Positions 1 through 11,200 of a stretch of 64,000 nucleotides of DNA are shown here, piece by piece. The stretch comes from Cordia subcordata. Lineage: Eukaryota; Streptophyta; Magnoliopsida; Boraginales; Cordiaceae. The stretch spans positions 6,657,501 to 6,721,500 of the forward strand of contig JAPTOF010000003.1 in assembly GCA_028554755.1 (NCBI GenBank), given 5' to 3'. The notes beneath the pieces were generated by a model, which was not told the origin of the DNA, searched no databases, and worked only from the letters and a program-made list of their open reading frames with translations. Position 1 is the first letter of the stretch. Each line of letters begins with the position of its first letter. Position numbers and translations under genes: made by a program.

Positions 1-852
1 ATATACCTCCATGGTACACCCTAACTGATCAGCGAACATCTTGTTGACAAGGTGCTGGTTGGTCGCATCAGCATTCTTGAGGCCGAAAGGCATGACCTTA
101 TGGCAATAAGTACCATGTTCTGTAATAAATGATGTCTTTTCTTGATCTCCTGGGTGCATTAAAATTTTATTTTACCCAGAAAATGCATCCATAAAGCTGA
201 GAAGCTCATGTCCGGCGGCCGCATCCACCATCATGTCGATGTGTGGGATAGGAAAGGAATCTTTGGGGCACGCTTTATTCAAATCTGTGAAATCAATACA
301 AATCCTCCACTTGCCATTCTTTTTCTTTACTACAACCACGTTTGCCAGCCATTCTGGGTAGTGCACCTTTCTGATAAATCCCACATCTATCAGCTTTTGG
401 ATCTCATCATTGATGACACGATTTCTTTCGGGGGCGAATTTCCTCCGTTTTTGCTTGACTGGAGTGAATGTTGGATTCACTTTTAGTTCGTGGACGATTA
501 CTTCTGGGTCTATTCCCTCCATAACTTTGTTGTTGCTAAGGAAGTTTATCATTTGGCTTCTCAACTTCGGCTCCATCCCTGATCCAATACGGACTGTGTG
601 ACTCGGCTCTTTGGGATCAATTTGTACTTCGTCCAACTCTTCTGGCTGCGGATGATCTAAGGGTGTTGGTGCGGGAACTTCTTCCACATGGTAGGAGGCA
701 TCATGGTGGGCCTCCCTCATGGCGGTGCAATAACATCTGCGGGAGTCTGATTGCTGCCCCCTTACTTCCCTGACTCCCCACTTGGTTGGAAATTTGAGTA
801 CTTGATGGTAAGTGGATGGTACTGCTTTCATGTCATAAATCCATGGCCTTCC
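1..852 (-). pseudogene. Reverse transcriptase, N-terminal part (interrupted)
   Basis: After [17 protein letters not shown] comes a linker and then the RT fingers/palm: [45 protein letters not shown] and SFMDAFSG. The next codon is TAA where relatives have Tyr (SGYNQI-type motif), after which the frame continues through FITEHGTYCHKVMPFGLKN and NKMFADQLG to the window edge. The YxDD catalytic motif lies outside the window. Confidence 0.88.
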
Positions 853-1182
853 CTATATGATGTTATACGGGGAGGGACAGTCTATCACCAGGAACCTGAC
901 ATCCAAGTTGACACCTTCGGTGAAGACTGGCAAATGTATTTCTCCCACAGTGTGTTTGTGCTCTTCGCTAAAACCTATTAAGGGGGTGGATCGTCTCACA
1001 AGATGACGTTCATCGATTCCTATTTCTCTGAGAGCCTCGAGCATCATAATGTTGGCCGAGCTCCCATTGTCCACTAAGATTCTCCGAACCCAACAGTTTG
1101 CTACCATGAGTGCGATAACTAACGCATCATCATGTGGGTTGTTTAAATGAGCGGTCTCGTAATTGGAGAATGGTACCACCAT
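853..1182 (-). pseudogene. Retrotransposon aspartic protease
   Basis: Contains RRILVDNGSSANIMM, the aspartic protease active-site loop (the D-x-G variant DNGSSA is common in plant gypsy elements), and ends FLVIDCPSPYNII. The next codon is TAG where related elements have a residue before GRPW, so the protease is separated from the reverse transcriptase by a stop. It would process the Gag-Pol polyprotein. Confidence 0.85.
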
Positions 1183-1200
1183 TTCTAGACCAAGATCGAC

Positions 1201-2853
1201 CTACGACGATGAGTAATGGCCACGTCTTTCTGCTGATCGGGCATGCCTTCTAGCTGCAGAAGTACTAACCCCACTGATATGCGATCCCTTCATTATGCAA
1301 TTCATCGTTCGCTCTCGTTGCAATGGATTTGGTGGGGATGGGTCCTTGGCTTTTCCTCCCTCGTCACGCCGAGTCAGAGTTTGTTTCCCTTTGTCGGAAA
1401 GGAATTCGGTTAGATATCCTTTCTTCAATAACTCGGCCACTTCTTTTCTCAGACCATGACATTCCTCAGTAGTGTGGCCATGATCTACATGAAACTCGCA
1501 CCACTTTGACTTGTCCCGTGCCTCTGCTGGTGACCTTAACTTCATTGGCCACTTGACTGCGCTTCCCATGTTCTTCAGGGTGTGAACGAGTTTGGATGGA
1601 GACACAGAGAGATTATATTCTGGGATCTCTGTTTTTTCCTTCGGCTTTCGATCAAGCGGTCGCCTTTTGTCGCGCGGTCTTTTTTCAACTTCCTTAATCT
1701 CACGATGATCCCTGAGAATGTAGGGTTCGTGTCTCCTTGTATGGCGACCCAAGTTGAGATCTTCCCTCCTGCGATTTGGAGAAGTTCATTGAAGGTTGAC
1801 GCGATCATCTTCCCATTTAATTTGCGCCCACGCCTTTGCCAGAGAATCCTCTATGGTTTTAGAAGGATATTTCGTTAGCTCTTTATAAGGGTCTGAGTCT
1901 AGCAAAAGACCTCGTTGAAAGGCCGAAACTGCAGTGGCCATATTACATTGAGGTATGGACACCTTCTCCCTGTTGAATCTCCCTACATAGTCTCTAAGAG
2001 TTTCTCCCTTCCTCTGTACGATTAGGTATAGATCGTCTAACTTCTTTTCCAACTTTCTATTGCTCGCGTATTGCTCCACAAACATATCTGTCAATTGAGC
2101 AAAGGAGGATATACAACCATTTGACAGGTTAGTATACCACTGTAATGCTGGACCTACTAAACTCGAACCGAAGCTCTTGCACATGCAAGCTTCTCACTTA
2201 TCGCGAGGGATAGCTACGGTGTACATCTTCCATTTGTATTGCATTATGTGATCGTCGGGATTTGTGGTCCCGTCGAATGGCTTCATATTCGGAAAAGAAA
2301 ACTTGGTAGGCAGATCTACCATTGCAATGGCATTTACAAAGGGAGACTCTGCGTAGCTGTTTGTTGCGCTTCTTTTAATAGGTGTGGGTACCTCTAGAAT
2401 CCTTTGGATCAGGGACTCCAATTCGGCGAATCGCCTAAGCACGTCTGGGTGTGACCCTTCTCTTGCAAGGACTAGTTGCTCCTCAAACCTTTTTTGCTAG
2501 TTTGAGGGTCCGGCTGCGGTAATGCTAGTTACCATAGTGGCTGTGGGAATAGCTGGGTTGGTCCCAGCTGACTGGACTCCCCCTCTTGGAGTCTGGTGAG
2601 ATGTGGAATCTAGCAACTACGTCGGATCCACCGTCTCAATGAGCACAGCCTTCCCTTTGTCTCGCGGCGCTGCATTCGACAAGAGGACATTGACCTTCTC
2701 TAACAGGTCTAAGTTCTCTTGTCGTATTGTGTGGTTCTCTGCTTCCATGTCTTTGAACCTGTTCTAGTACATTGCAATCCTTTCCTCGTAGGCTTCCATT
2801 TTCGCCAGGGCAGCTCTTAAGCTAGCGTCCTCATTGGAGTTGGGGCTAGACAT
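1201..2853 (-). pseudogene. gag of the Ty3/gypsy element (interrupted)
   Basis: The likely start is the ATG at 2853 (MSSPNSNEDASLRAAL). Translation then meets TAG codons in the N-terminal coiled part (after ERIAMY, after VDPT and before QKRFEEQL). Downstream come a conserved KFSFPNMKPFDGTTNPDDH segment (about 2300-2240), the retrotransposon gag capsid block (GPALQWYTNL ... FVEQYASNRKLEKKLDDLY ... RDYVGRFNRE, about 2160-1960) and a nucleic-acid-binding segment CEFHVDHGHTTEECHGL (about 1500-1450). Reading continues in different frames, so there are frameshifts as well as stops. It would encode the structural protein packaging element RNA; here it is dead. Confidence 0.88.
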
Positions 2854-2911
2854 CTTTGAATCGTTGGTTGAAAGGGAACATGTCGCTTCTGGTTACGATG
2901 CTTAATTACCG

Positions 2912-2931
2912 GGACCCCACGGTGGGCGCCA
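2912..2931 (-). promoter_or_regulatory. Primer-binding site of the Ty3/gypsy element
   Basis: TGGCGCCCACCGTGGGG on the minus strand lies 3 bases from the LTR end. TGGCGCC starts are standard for tRNA-primed plant Ty3/gypsy elements. I did not assign the tRNA. Confidence 0.75.
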
Positions 2932-2934
2932 AAT

Positions 2935-3433
2935 TGTTGAGGTGCGGTCTCTACAATCGAGTGATAGGATTGATTGGGCTCCAGTAACCTGCAAAACCAA
3001 AAAAGCGAGGTATGCGGCGAAAAATCTTGACACCAGTGTGGTGCCAGCCAAAGATTCTCCGACGCTCAAGTCAGCACTTTTTGCGTTGTTTGAACGGGAA
3101 TATTTTTTATATTCAAAGGAAAACGTATCTGTCCCCCTGGCTCTTTCCCTCAATCATGCTTTTATAACCTTCAGATAAAGAGTCCTCTCTTACCTCATAC
3201 TCTACAGCTTTATCACGGTGATTGACTCTGTCATCATCAAGGTGTCATACACCGCTCTTTGTATATATCCTTTGGATGGGATAAGTCTATCCATGATGTT
3301 TATCCTTAATAAGTAACGTTAAGGCTTGGGCCTTGACCACGGATCTTTCCCCATTTGGCCCTTCATACGGTCTTGCTTGCTTTTGAAGGATAATATAAAC
3401 TTCTTATTCCCAAAAGGTTTCCTGGCCCAAACA
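2935..3433 (-). repeat. 5' LTR of the Ty3/gypsy element
   Basis: Read on the minus strand, the block starts TGTTTGGGCC and ends CCTCAACA, giving the usual TG...CA ends with a TGTT/AACA inverted repeat. It is 499 bp and lies directly next to a primer-binding site. A TATA box is present in the correct orientation. The outer boundary at 3433 is inferred from the TG end because the partner LTR is outside the window. Confidence 0.75.
3159..3166 (-). promoter_or_regulatory. LTR TATA box (TATAAAAG)
   Basis: TATAAAAG on the minus strand about 230 bp upstream of the LTR end, where the core promoter of a plant LTR is expected. It would start the element transcript running leftwards into gag. Confidence 0.55.
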
Positions 3434-5067
3434 AAGTTGTGAAAGATTAATAAAGTGTTGATATGTAGTTAGTTCGTTGTAAAGTGTGATGATGCGCCTC
3501 TGCAGGTTTCATGAGATTGCCTAACTGTACATAATGGAAATATGATTACGTATGTAAATATGATATAATATTGCTGTACATAATGTATGTGTATATTTTT
3601 ATATACAGGGTTATATTACTAGTTGTAAGATTATTTCCCTCTTTGCAAAGGCTTTGCTGCTGCTGATTTGGGAATGAAATCAGTTTCTGTAACGGCTAAA
3701 GTTTTCGGGTACAAACTTTTGTTATCTCATTTGCAAGATTGTCACCTCACACGGTTCCACGTTCAATTCTTTCAAATTTATTGGATCCTTTTCTGCTTTC
3801 AAGAATGCCTTAGTCTCCATCTCGAAACATCTACATTTCTTCTCGTTCAGCCTCAAAATTTTCATGAATTTTGGGCCAGGGGAGATGGTCTAGATATGAA
3901 ATTATACTCAATGTTTTGTTGATGACGATATTGATTCTCTTTTTCAGTATGAAGATATCATAAATGTGAAGATTTTAATGATGACTGACCGTTACAGAAA
4001 ATACGGATCCCATATTCAACCTCATTCTCAAATTAGGATAATAGAAGACGTACTCTATTTATTTTGCCTGAACAAGTAGTAATGGAGAAAGATTATTGAC
4101 GCGGTCCATTGTTTTTTTTTTTTTTGGAATCAAGCAGTCCATTGTTGTTTCCATGAAATCAAAATGAAGTATTAAAGCATGCAGCAGAAAAGAATTCTTA
4201 GATTTCGTGTGCATTGGTAATACGCGTAGCATGGTGAGTGAGCTGAGGCGTGTTAGAAGTGGACACGTTTTTAGTTTTGGTGGGGACTAGGTAGACTTTT
4301 ACTGGTAATACCGGTGACAATCCAACCACTACTACGCCACGTTTGATCTTTAGTTGAAATTTTAACTGCTAAGTTATAAGAGGTTTCAACTATCAAGAAC
4401 AAGAGAAAATTACACTAATCGTTTTTAAATATTTTTGTTACTCATAAAAATCCTATTTTCTATCTTTTATTTGTGACAAATTAATTTCATAACTAATAAT
4501 TTTGTGCTGCCATTAATCTAAACTTTACTTTTCACTAAAAAAATCACATTGAGTCTCACAAAAATCACGAGTTGCACATTTTCGTTTCTTCAAGGCTAAA
4601 AATTGTACATCTTATGTGAAATTTAGTGTGTTTATTAAATGAAAGTAGAATCTAAATTAACAGCGACACAAAATTATTAGTTAAGAAATTAATTTGTCAC
4701 TAATGAAAAATTAAATAATAGAATTACCAAGTGCAATAAAGATGAAAGATGATCAATCAAGGCAATCACACATTCTATTTCTACACACATACTCGTCACC
4801 TATACCAATGTCTCGGAGTTGTACCTTATAGAATGCTCATGACTCAAGACACATAGAAATCTTGATTAAATTCTAAATGTAACCCTGCAATTTTGACCCA
4901 AAAAAAAAATTTGGAAGAAAAGAAGAAACTCTTCATTTTGTTTCGGATGCCGGACACAACATGTTCTGTTATTCCCCGCAGTTTTTAGAACGTTTTACTC
5001 GGTATTTATGGTACAGGACAACATAACATTACACAACACAGCAGTGCCTAGTAACAACACTGCATGG
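3434..5067. other. Intergenic, no gene seen
   Basis: AT-rich sequence between the gypsy LTR and the 3' side of the CCCH gene. It holds a T-run at about 4111-4125 and short A/T-rich stretches. The longest open frame (3668-3922) shows no recognisable motif or codon pattern and is not called. Confidence 0.6.
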
Positions 5068-5193
5068 ACATCTATTCTACAACCATATAGTTCGTAAAAG
5101 CCTCATCAGAGACAGACGCCGATGAATCAGACATCTATTCTACAACCATATAGTTCGGAAAAGCCTCATCGGAGACAGATGTCGATGAATCTG
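5068..5193. repeat. 63-bp tandem duplication
   Basis: Two head-to-tail copies, 5068-5130 and 5131-5193, both starting ACATCTATTCTACAACC and differing at several positions. They lie about 100-230 bp past the stop codon of the CCCH gene, probably in its 3' UTR or just downstream. Confidence 0.85.
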
Positions 5194-5298
5194 AATCTCC
5201 CCCCTAAGTTTTCCTAGCAGCCACTTCCATCTACAAGAAAAACTTCTCTGAGAATTGTAAACTAGCTAATCATCCATGTTGACTTATTTAACTGCTGC

Positions 5299-8200
5299 TC
5301 ATTCTATGTCATCGATCCAATCTCCATATATTTTACTAATCTTGTCTGGACCTTTCCATTTCTGAAGGGGTCTCTGTCCAGGCCTTTGAACTATGCCAGA
5401 GGACCTCTGTGCTGGAACTCCCAGTCCCATATGATAAGCATCCGCGTGGGGTACCGTAAGCGTGGGTGGAACGGTTGCATCTGCCACTTTTGTGGGCACC
5501 CCTCCTGGCATTGTATCTGGAGAAGCTGACATCGGATCTTTGCCTTCCGTATCAACAAGCCCCCCACCATACTTATGCAACTCTGTGATTGATTTAACAA
5601 ACATCATAAGACGCAGAGAAAAGAACTGAGAAGCAGTGACATAAATCTTCAGAAAAATAACATTCCATTTAATATGGATCAACCATGTAACAAATTCATG
5701 TTTGTAGGTATCAATCTGGATCAACCCGGTGGTTGTTTCTTCAGCAATTTCTGATCTCTAGTGAACCTCTCAGGATTTTCAAAAGACCATTCTCAACATA
5801 TAAGGAACACGACTTCTCATGTTTCGTATGAATATATGCGTATAGAAAGTACATAAATAAATATAAAAACACACATTATATATAATTTTTAGTAAATTAG
5901 TAGTTGGGTGTCAGATTTTAATTCTTTTCAACAGTCTAATATCAACACCTATTAGGATACCTGCTGGTTACCTTTTATAGAAACCAAACCCTAAAGAATA
6001 CACCATCCTTTTCTGATAAGCTCAGAGATAGATTGTATTGTACTGTTCTAGAATAGTCTAACCTCCCATGTGCTAATTATTTATGACTAGTTATAGGAGC
6101 TATTAGTGAGCTGGAAGTTAGTTACTGAACAGCTACAACAATAACTAACTAGCGAACACTCTAGAATCTAAACTCTGCAATTATAAATAAATGAACAGAT
6201 CTGCATCAACAAAACTGATTGACATAGTTCTCATATTGCGCTTTTCTTCTTTCATCATAGATCTCTTCATGGTGTTAAGAGCAACTTGATCCTTGCCTTA
6301 ATACCCATTGTTGCTCCAATTTTTTCTGCAAATTGAGCAAATCTCTACACCATCACCGAAGAGAGAGCGGTTTTCTCAATCAAACCGCTTCGTCTCAATG
6401 AAAACTCATCTCAATCTCTTTTTTTAAAATTTTCCACCTCCCACTATCCCAACTCTTCAACAGCTTTCTTCACCTCAAAACACCTTAACAACTCCATTGC
6501 ATGTCAAGCAACTCCTCGAGGATCTTAGCACACTTGTCTAGATCAAACTTGACAACCATAACTGCGTGTTACCAAAGGCTCAAGTAGGGGCCAGCCCTAA
6601 AGCAAAAGACCTATTTGATCATATTTCTGGTTCAATACCACCACCTGATCCATAAATTATGACGCTACAGGCAACCCCGGTGTCACTCCTAAGTACTCTG
6701 CAGGCTTGGCTGTTGATAAGCATATGAAATCTACCTCTGTGCTTCTATAACCTCTGCAGTTCACCCATAAGTGCTACATCCACCAATTGCTCCTTTCATA
6801 TGGCTTGCCTTGGAAGCTAGGTTCAACTATCTAAGTAGATCAGATATCTACTAGCTTAAAATGAACTTGTTCACTCTCCAAAGGCAATAAAACAACGCAA
6901 GCTTATATTCTTGATAAGGTGAAAATGCTAACTGATACTCTAGCAACTGCTTTAGGATTCATCATAGAAGAAGACCTCTCCCTTTGCATTCTTAAAGGTA
7001 TTCCCACAGGCTACTGTTACTGTTCAGGAGCTGAGCAGTCTCCAGTTACTGTTCAGGAGCTAAGCAGTCTCCTTATCTCCGAAGAACTCAATTTGCAACT
7101 AAACTCCTCCTCTATATCTATACTTCACAATCCACTGACATACACACTGCTCGTTATTCTCAGTCGCACTACCTTGGCTCCAATAATCAGAGGCAGGGGC
7201 AAACAAAGTGGTTTCAGAAGTGAAGGAGGTGGCAGAGGTTTCAAAGAGCTTTGGAATCCTAATCTATAAAGGACTCTCTACGTAGACACGCACACGACAC
7301 TCTGATACGTCTTTTTTCTAAAAATTAGGATACAACAAATCAGCTATTTGCTAAACAAAATATATTTAAATTTGTCCTATATAATGAATAAAAATTAAAC
7401 TTTTCATAATAAAAAGAAAGAAAAACAAGATTTAAGTAAACTTTTCATAATAAAAAGAAAGAAAAACAAGATTTAAGTAAACTTTTCATAATAAAAAGAA
7501 AGAAAAACAAGATTTAACATTATTTGACATTTAGCTAGGCATAAAAACTTAAAAGAGTCACAAAATTAATGTCAAAAACCACTGCTACAAGCAAAAGTTC
7601 AATAGTAACATTTCATTCACCTCAAGGCAGACACTCCTAATCTCATGCCACATCACATTCGCACCTACATTTCACCCGATTCACTCAACACAACACGGAC
7701 ACGAGTTTCACTCACCTCAATTCAAGCACACCTCCTGAAACATACTATTACATGACACCTCACCTACTACACAAGAATCAAGGCCAAGTATGGTGTCCAT
7801 GAAGGGTGCTGATGATTGATTGTTAGGCATCCAGCTCTTGGCATTAGATACGTTTCAGGAAAGTGTCAGTGTCTAACATGTTTATGTTTATACGCAACCC
7901 TCTAGAAGGTATTGGTGCTTCATAGATCCTAATCTTTCACCAAACACCTATACTTCTCCGTCTAAGCCATTTATTGTTGGTACAGACTTGATAGACTCAA
8001 TCCCCATGTCAACCCTCCTACTCAAGCTATGGCTACTCAAATTAACCCTTTAGGCCCTCAGACACTTTATTAGTATACAGACTCAAGAGCTAATGCTCAT
8101 GTTAACAATAACCCAGCTCTATTATCTAAGCACACTCCCTTATACTGGTTCAAACAGTATGTTAGAAGGAAGTGTAGAACTCACCTATTCTGCACATTAG

Positions 8201-11200
8201 TCCTCGTAATATGTACTCTTCTCCTTCCTTTTCCCTTCAAATTATCTACTATCCTTTATGTTCCTCATGTATCACACCAAATCCAGTTCTATGCATCATA
8301 TGATCCTCATATATCACAAATCTAGTCTCCGTGTATCATCTCAAAAAGGAGAATGAGAATGTTCTATGACTTTCAATCCTAAGGAGGTCATTATCAAGGA
8401 CATTTCTACTTATTAGACTCTATTCAAGGCCCCTGTAGAAATGGCCTCTATCCTTTTACAATGCACTCCATATCTCCTTCATGTGCCTACTCTTTAGACA
8501 ACCACTCCACTTGGGTTCTCTACCAGTCAAGGAATTCATATGTTCCTTCTACTCTATTGTGGCACATGAGACTTGGGCATCCATCAAGTCATGCATCACA
8601 GTCACTGTCAACATTCCTCGAAGTCAAGTTGCCACTCAATAATATAGATTGTTCTGCTTGTTTACTTAATCTCACAAACTTGCATTTCCATTGCCCAATG
8701 CTATAAATTCTACATTCCAACTAGTGAAGTATAGGGCCATCCCCTATTCCTTCCTCTAAAAATTCAAGTATTACACAGTATTCATGGATGATTTTACCAG
8801 GTTTACATATGTTTACCCTCTTACGCTCAAGCAAATGCTTATCTTTTCTAAAACATGTACTCGACTAATTCAAACCTAATTTACTTATGTATCAAAGTAT
8901 TCAGGTCAAATAATGGCAGAGGATGTGTTAGACATTTGATGAAGACAGCTTTAGCACTTTAGAATGATGCTCCACTATCACCTAAATACTGGTTTGAATC
9001 CTTAGTGATTGTTAACTACCTTATAAATAGAATTTCTACCACTCTACTTGATGGAAAATCCCCATTTGAAGCCTTATATCACTCAAAACAAAACTATGAT
9101 CTCATCATGGCTACCTCTGATACCCCTCACTTAGGCCTTGTTCTACCCATAAATTTGACAACAATTCTCTGCCCTGTGTATTCTTGGATAATTGTCCCAT
9201 ATCTAAGACTTACAAGTGTTAACATGTTCCAACAGAAAGACTGTACAACTCTAGGCATGTCAAGTTCATTGAGACTGTCTTCCCTTTTTCATTTTCTCCA
9301 CATTCTGCCACAGCAAACATTTTCTTAGCCCCTGAAGAATCCGCACCTCCTCGGTCCCCTACCAGTCTAGTTTCTTCCTCTCCAATTACTAATTTCATGC
9401 AGCCTCAATCCACAATTTCTCACAGTCCAGGATTACCATCCACCTCTGTGTTACAGTCAGTTTCCTCCTATCCTATTTATACTACTGGTCAGAGCCCTGT
9501 GCTCTCCAGTTCTACATCTCCACAAGCTAGTCTCTCCATCTCGCGTGATTCTCAGTCTGCCTGTTGCTGGTCAAAGTCTTGCACCTACCACTTCTATTCA
9601 TTCACCATCTCCATCTACTCCGACATCTCTATTCTCCTCTCTTGCTGATCCCTCAACTATAACCTCTATATATTTACATCCTATGTTAACTAGGCCTAAG
9701 ACAAAAAGTTTGCGTTGCCCACTATATCAATTGCACAGTTTGACCACCACCACTGCAGAAACTGAACCTCAACCTTGTAAGTAGGCCTCCCCATATGAGT
9801 GTTTGGCCCAGGCTTTAAGAAAAGAACTCCAAGCATTATTTCAGCCAAAAACTTGGATATTGAACCTCTAACTCCTACTTGGCAACCAATTGGCTACAAG
9901 TGCATATATAGTATCAAAAGGCAAGCTAATGGTGCCATTGCAAGGTATAAAACAAGATTGGTAGCTAAAGGGTTCCATCAAGAACATGGTCTTGACTATC
10001 AAGACTCAAGAGACCTTTAATCCTGTTGTAAAGCCACAACAACCAAGTCATAGGAATCTCAGGGAATTGGATCTATCCAATGCCGTTCTTCATGGCAATT
10101 TAGAGGAAGTGGTTTATATAAGCCAATCTCAAGGCTTCGAAGACACTGGCCATCCTCGATATGTCTGCAGATTTAAGAAGAGTCTCCATGGTTTAAAACA
10201 GGCTACAAGGGCAGGACATGGTATCAAATGTTATCCTCCAGATTAGCTAATGAATTTCACAAGGGCATGGTATCAAATGTATCCTGGTTATTGGCTAAAG
10301 GATTTCATTACAAAAATACATCGTTATTTGTGCTAAAAAGTGGGAGTCATATCTCTGCAACTCTGGTATAGATGGATGACCTCATTATTACTGGTAATTC
10401 TCCATCGCTTATTCCTGACCTGATTGCTTCCGACTGCCAATGTGCCACATTGCCGTGAAATATTTGAGTAATCTAACTTACTTCCTAGGGATTGAACTAC
10501 ACAGATAGAGATCTACTCTTCTTTTGCATCAGCCTACTTGTGCAAAGGATATTCTTAGAAAAGCAGGCTTAATAGAGTGTAAGCCCAGTGACCCTCCTAC
10601 TTCTACAAAGGTTAACGCTACCAAGACACTTGGATGCGCTATATGCATATCTGACCTAATTCAGAAGTACTATAGAGGCTTCAAAAAATTTGACGGTCAC
10701 AAAGCCTAACATACAACTTGATATCAATTCATTATATCAGCATATGAATATATCCCTATTGTTGTAGACCATAATGCATTGAAGAGAACACTCAAATATA
10801 TCAAAGGGGCTCATGTTTTGTGGCTCTATTACTCCTAAAATCCTTGACATATACTGGGCTATTCAGATTCATATTGGGCTGTTATTCATGAAGAAACTCC
10901 ACAACACAGTTTGCTATCTTTCTAGGACACAACCTAATAGCATGGTGTTCTAAGAAGCATGCCACAATGGCTAGGTCATCTATTGAACTAGAGTACAAGG
11001 TCCTAGCTCATTGTACTGCCGAATCAAGTGGATTATAGATTCGCTCCACTGTGATATTCAATAACCTCTATGCTGTTGTACTAGGAGCAAATTCAATGTT
11101 TGATGGGAGGAACAAGCACACTGAGTTGGATCTTTACTTTGTGAGTGAGCAAGTTCTTGGTAAACAATTTCAGGTGCTTACATTTTTACGACTGAGCAGC

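Larger units (their letters stand above)
1..3433 (-). mobile_element. Ty3/gypsy LTR retrotransposon, 5' part (runs off window)
   Basis: Seen: reading leftwards from an LTR at 2935-3433 come a primer-binding site, gag, an aspartic protease and the first part of a reverse transcriptase, the gag-PR-RT order normal for a retrotransposon. The RT block ([36 protein letters not shown]) and the gag CX2-3H-type segment are typical of plant Ty3/gypsy elements, probably the Tat/Retand-like side; the lineage is inference. The integrase and 3' LTR would lie left of base 1, so age and target duplication cannot be read. Several in-frame stops show the copy is not autonomous. Confidence 0.93.

Noticed and set aside
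3668..3922. 84-codon open frame
   Set aside because: No family motif, no splice or start context, and located between TE and gene flank; most likely chance.
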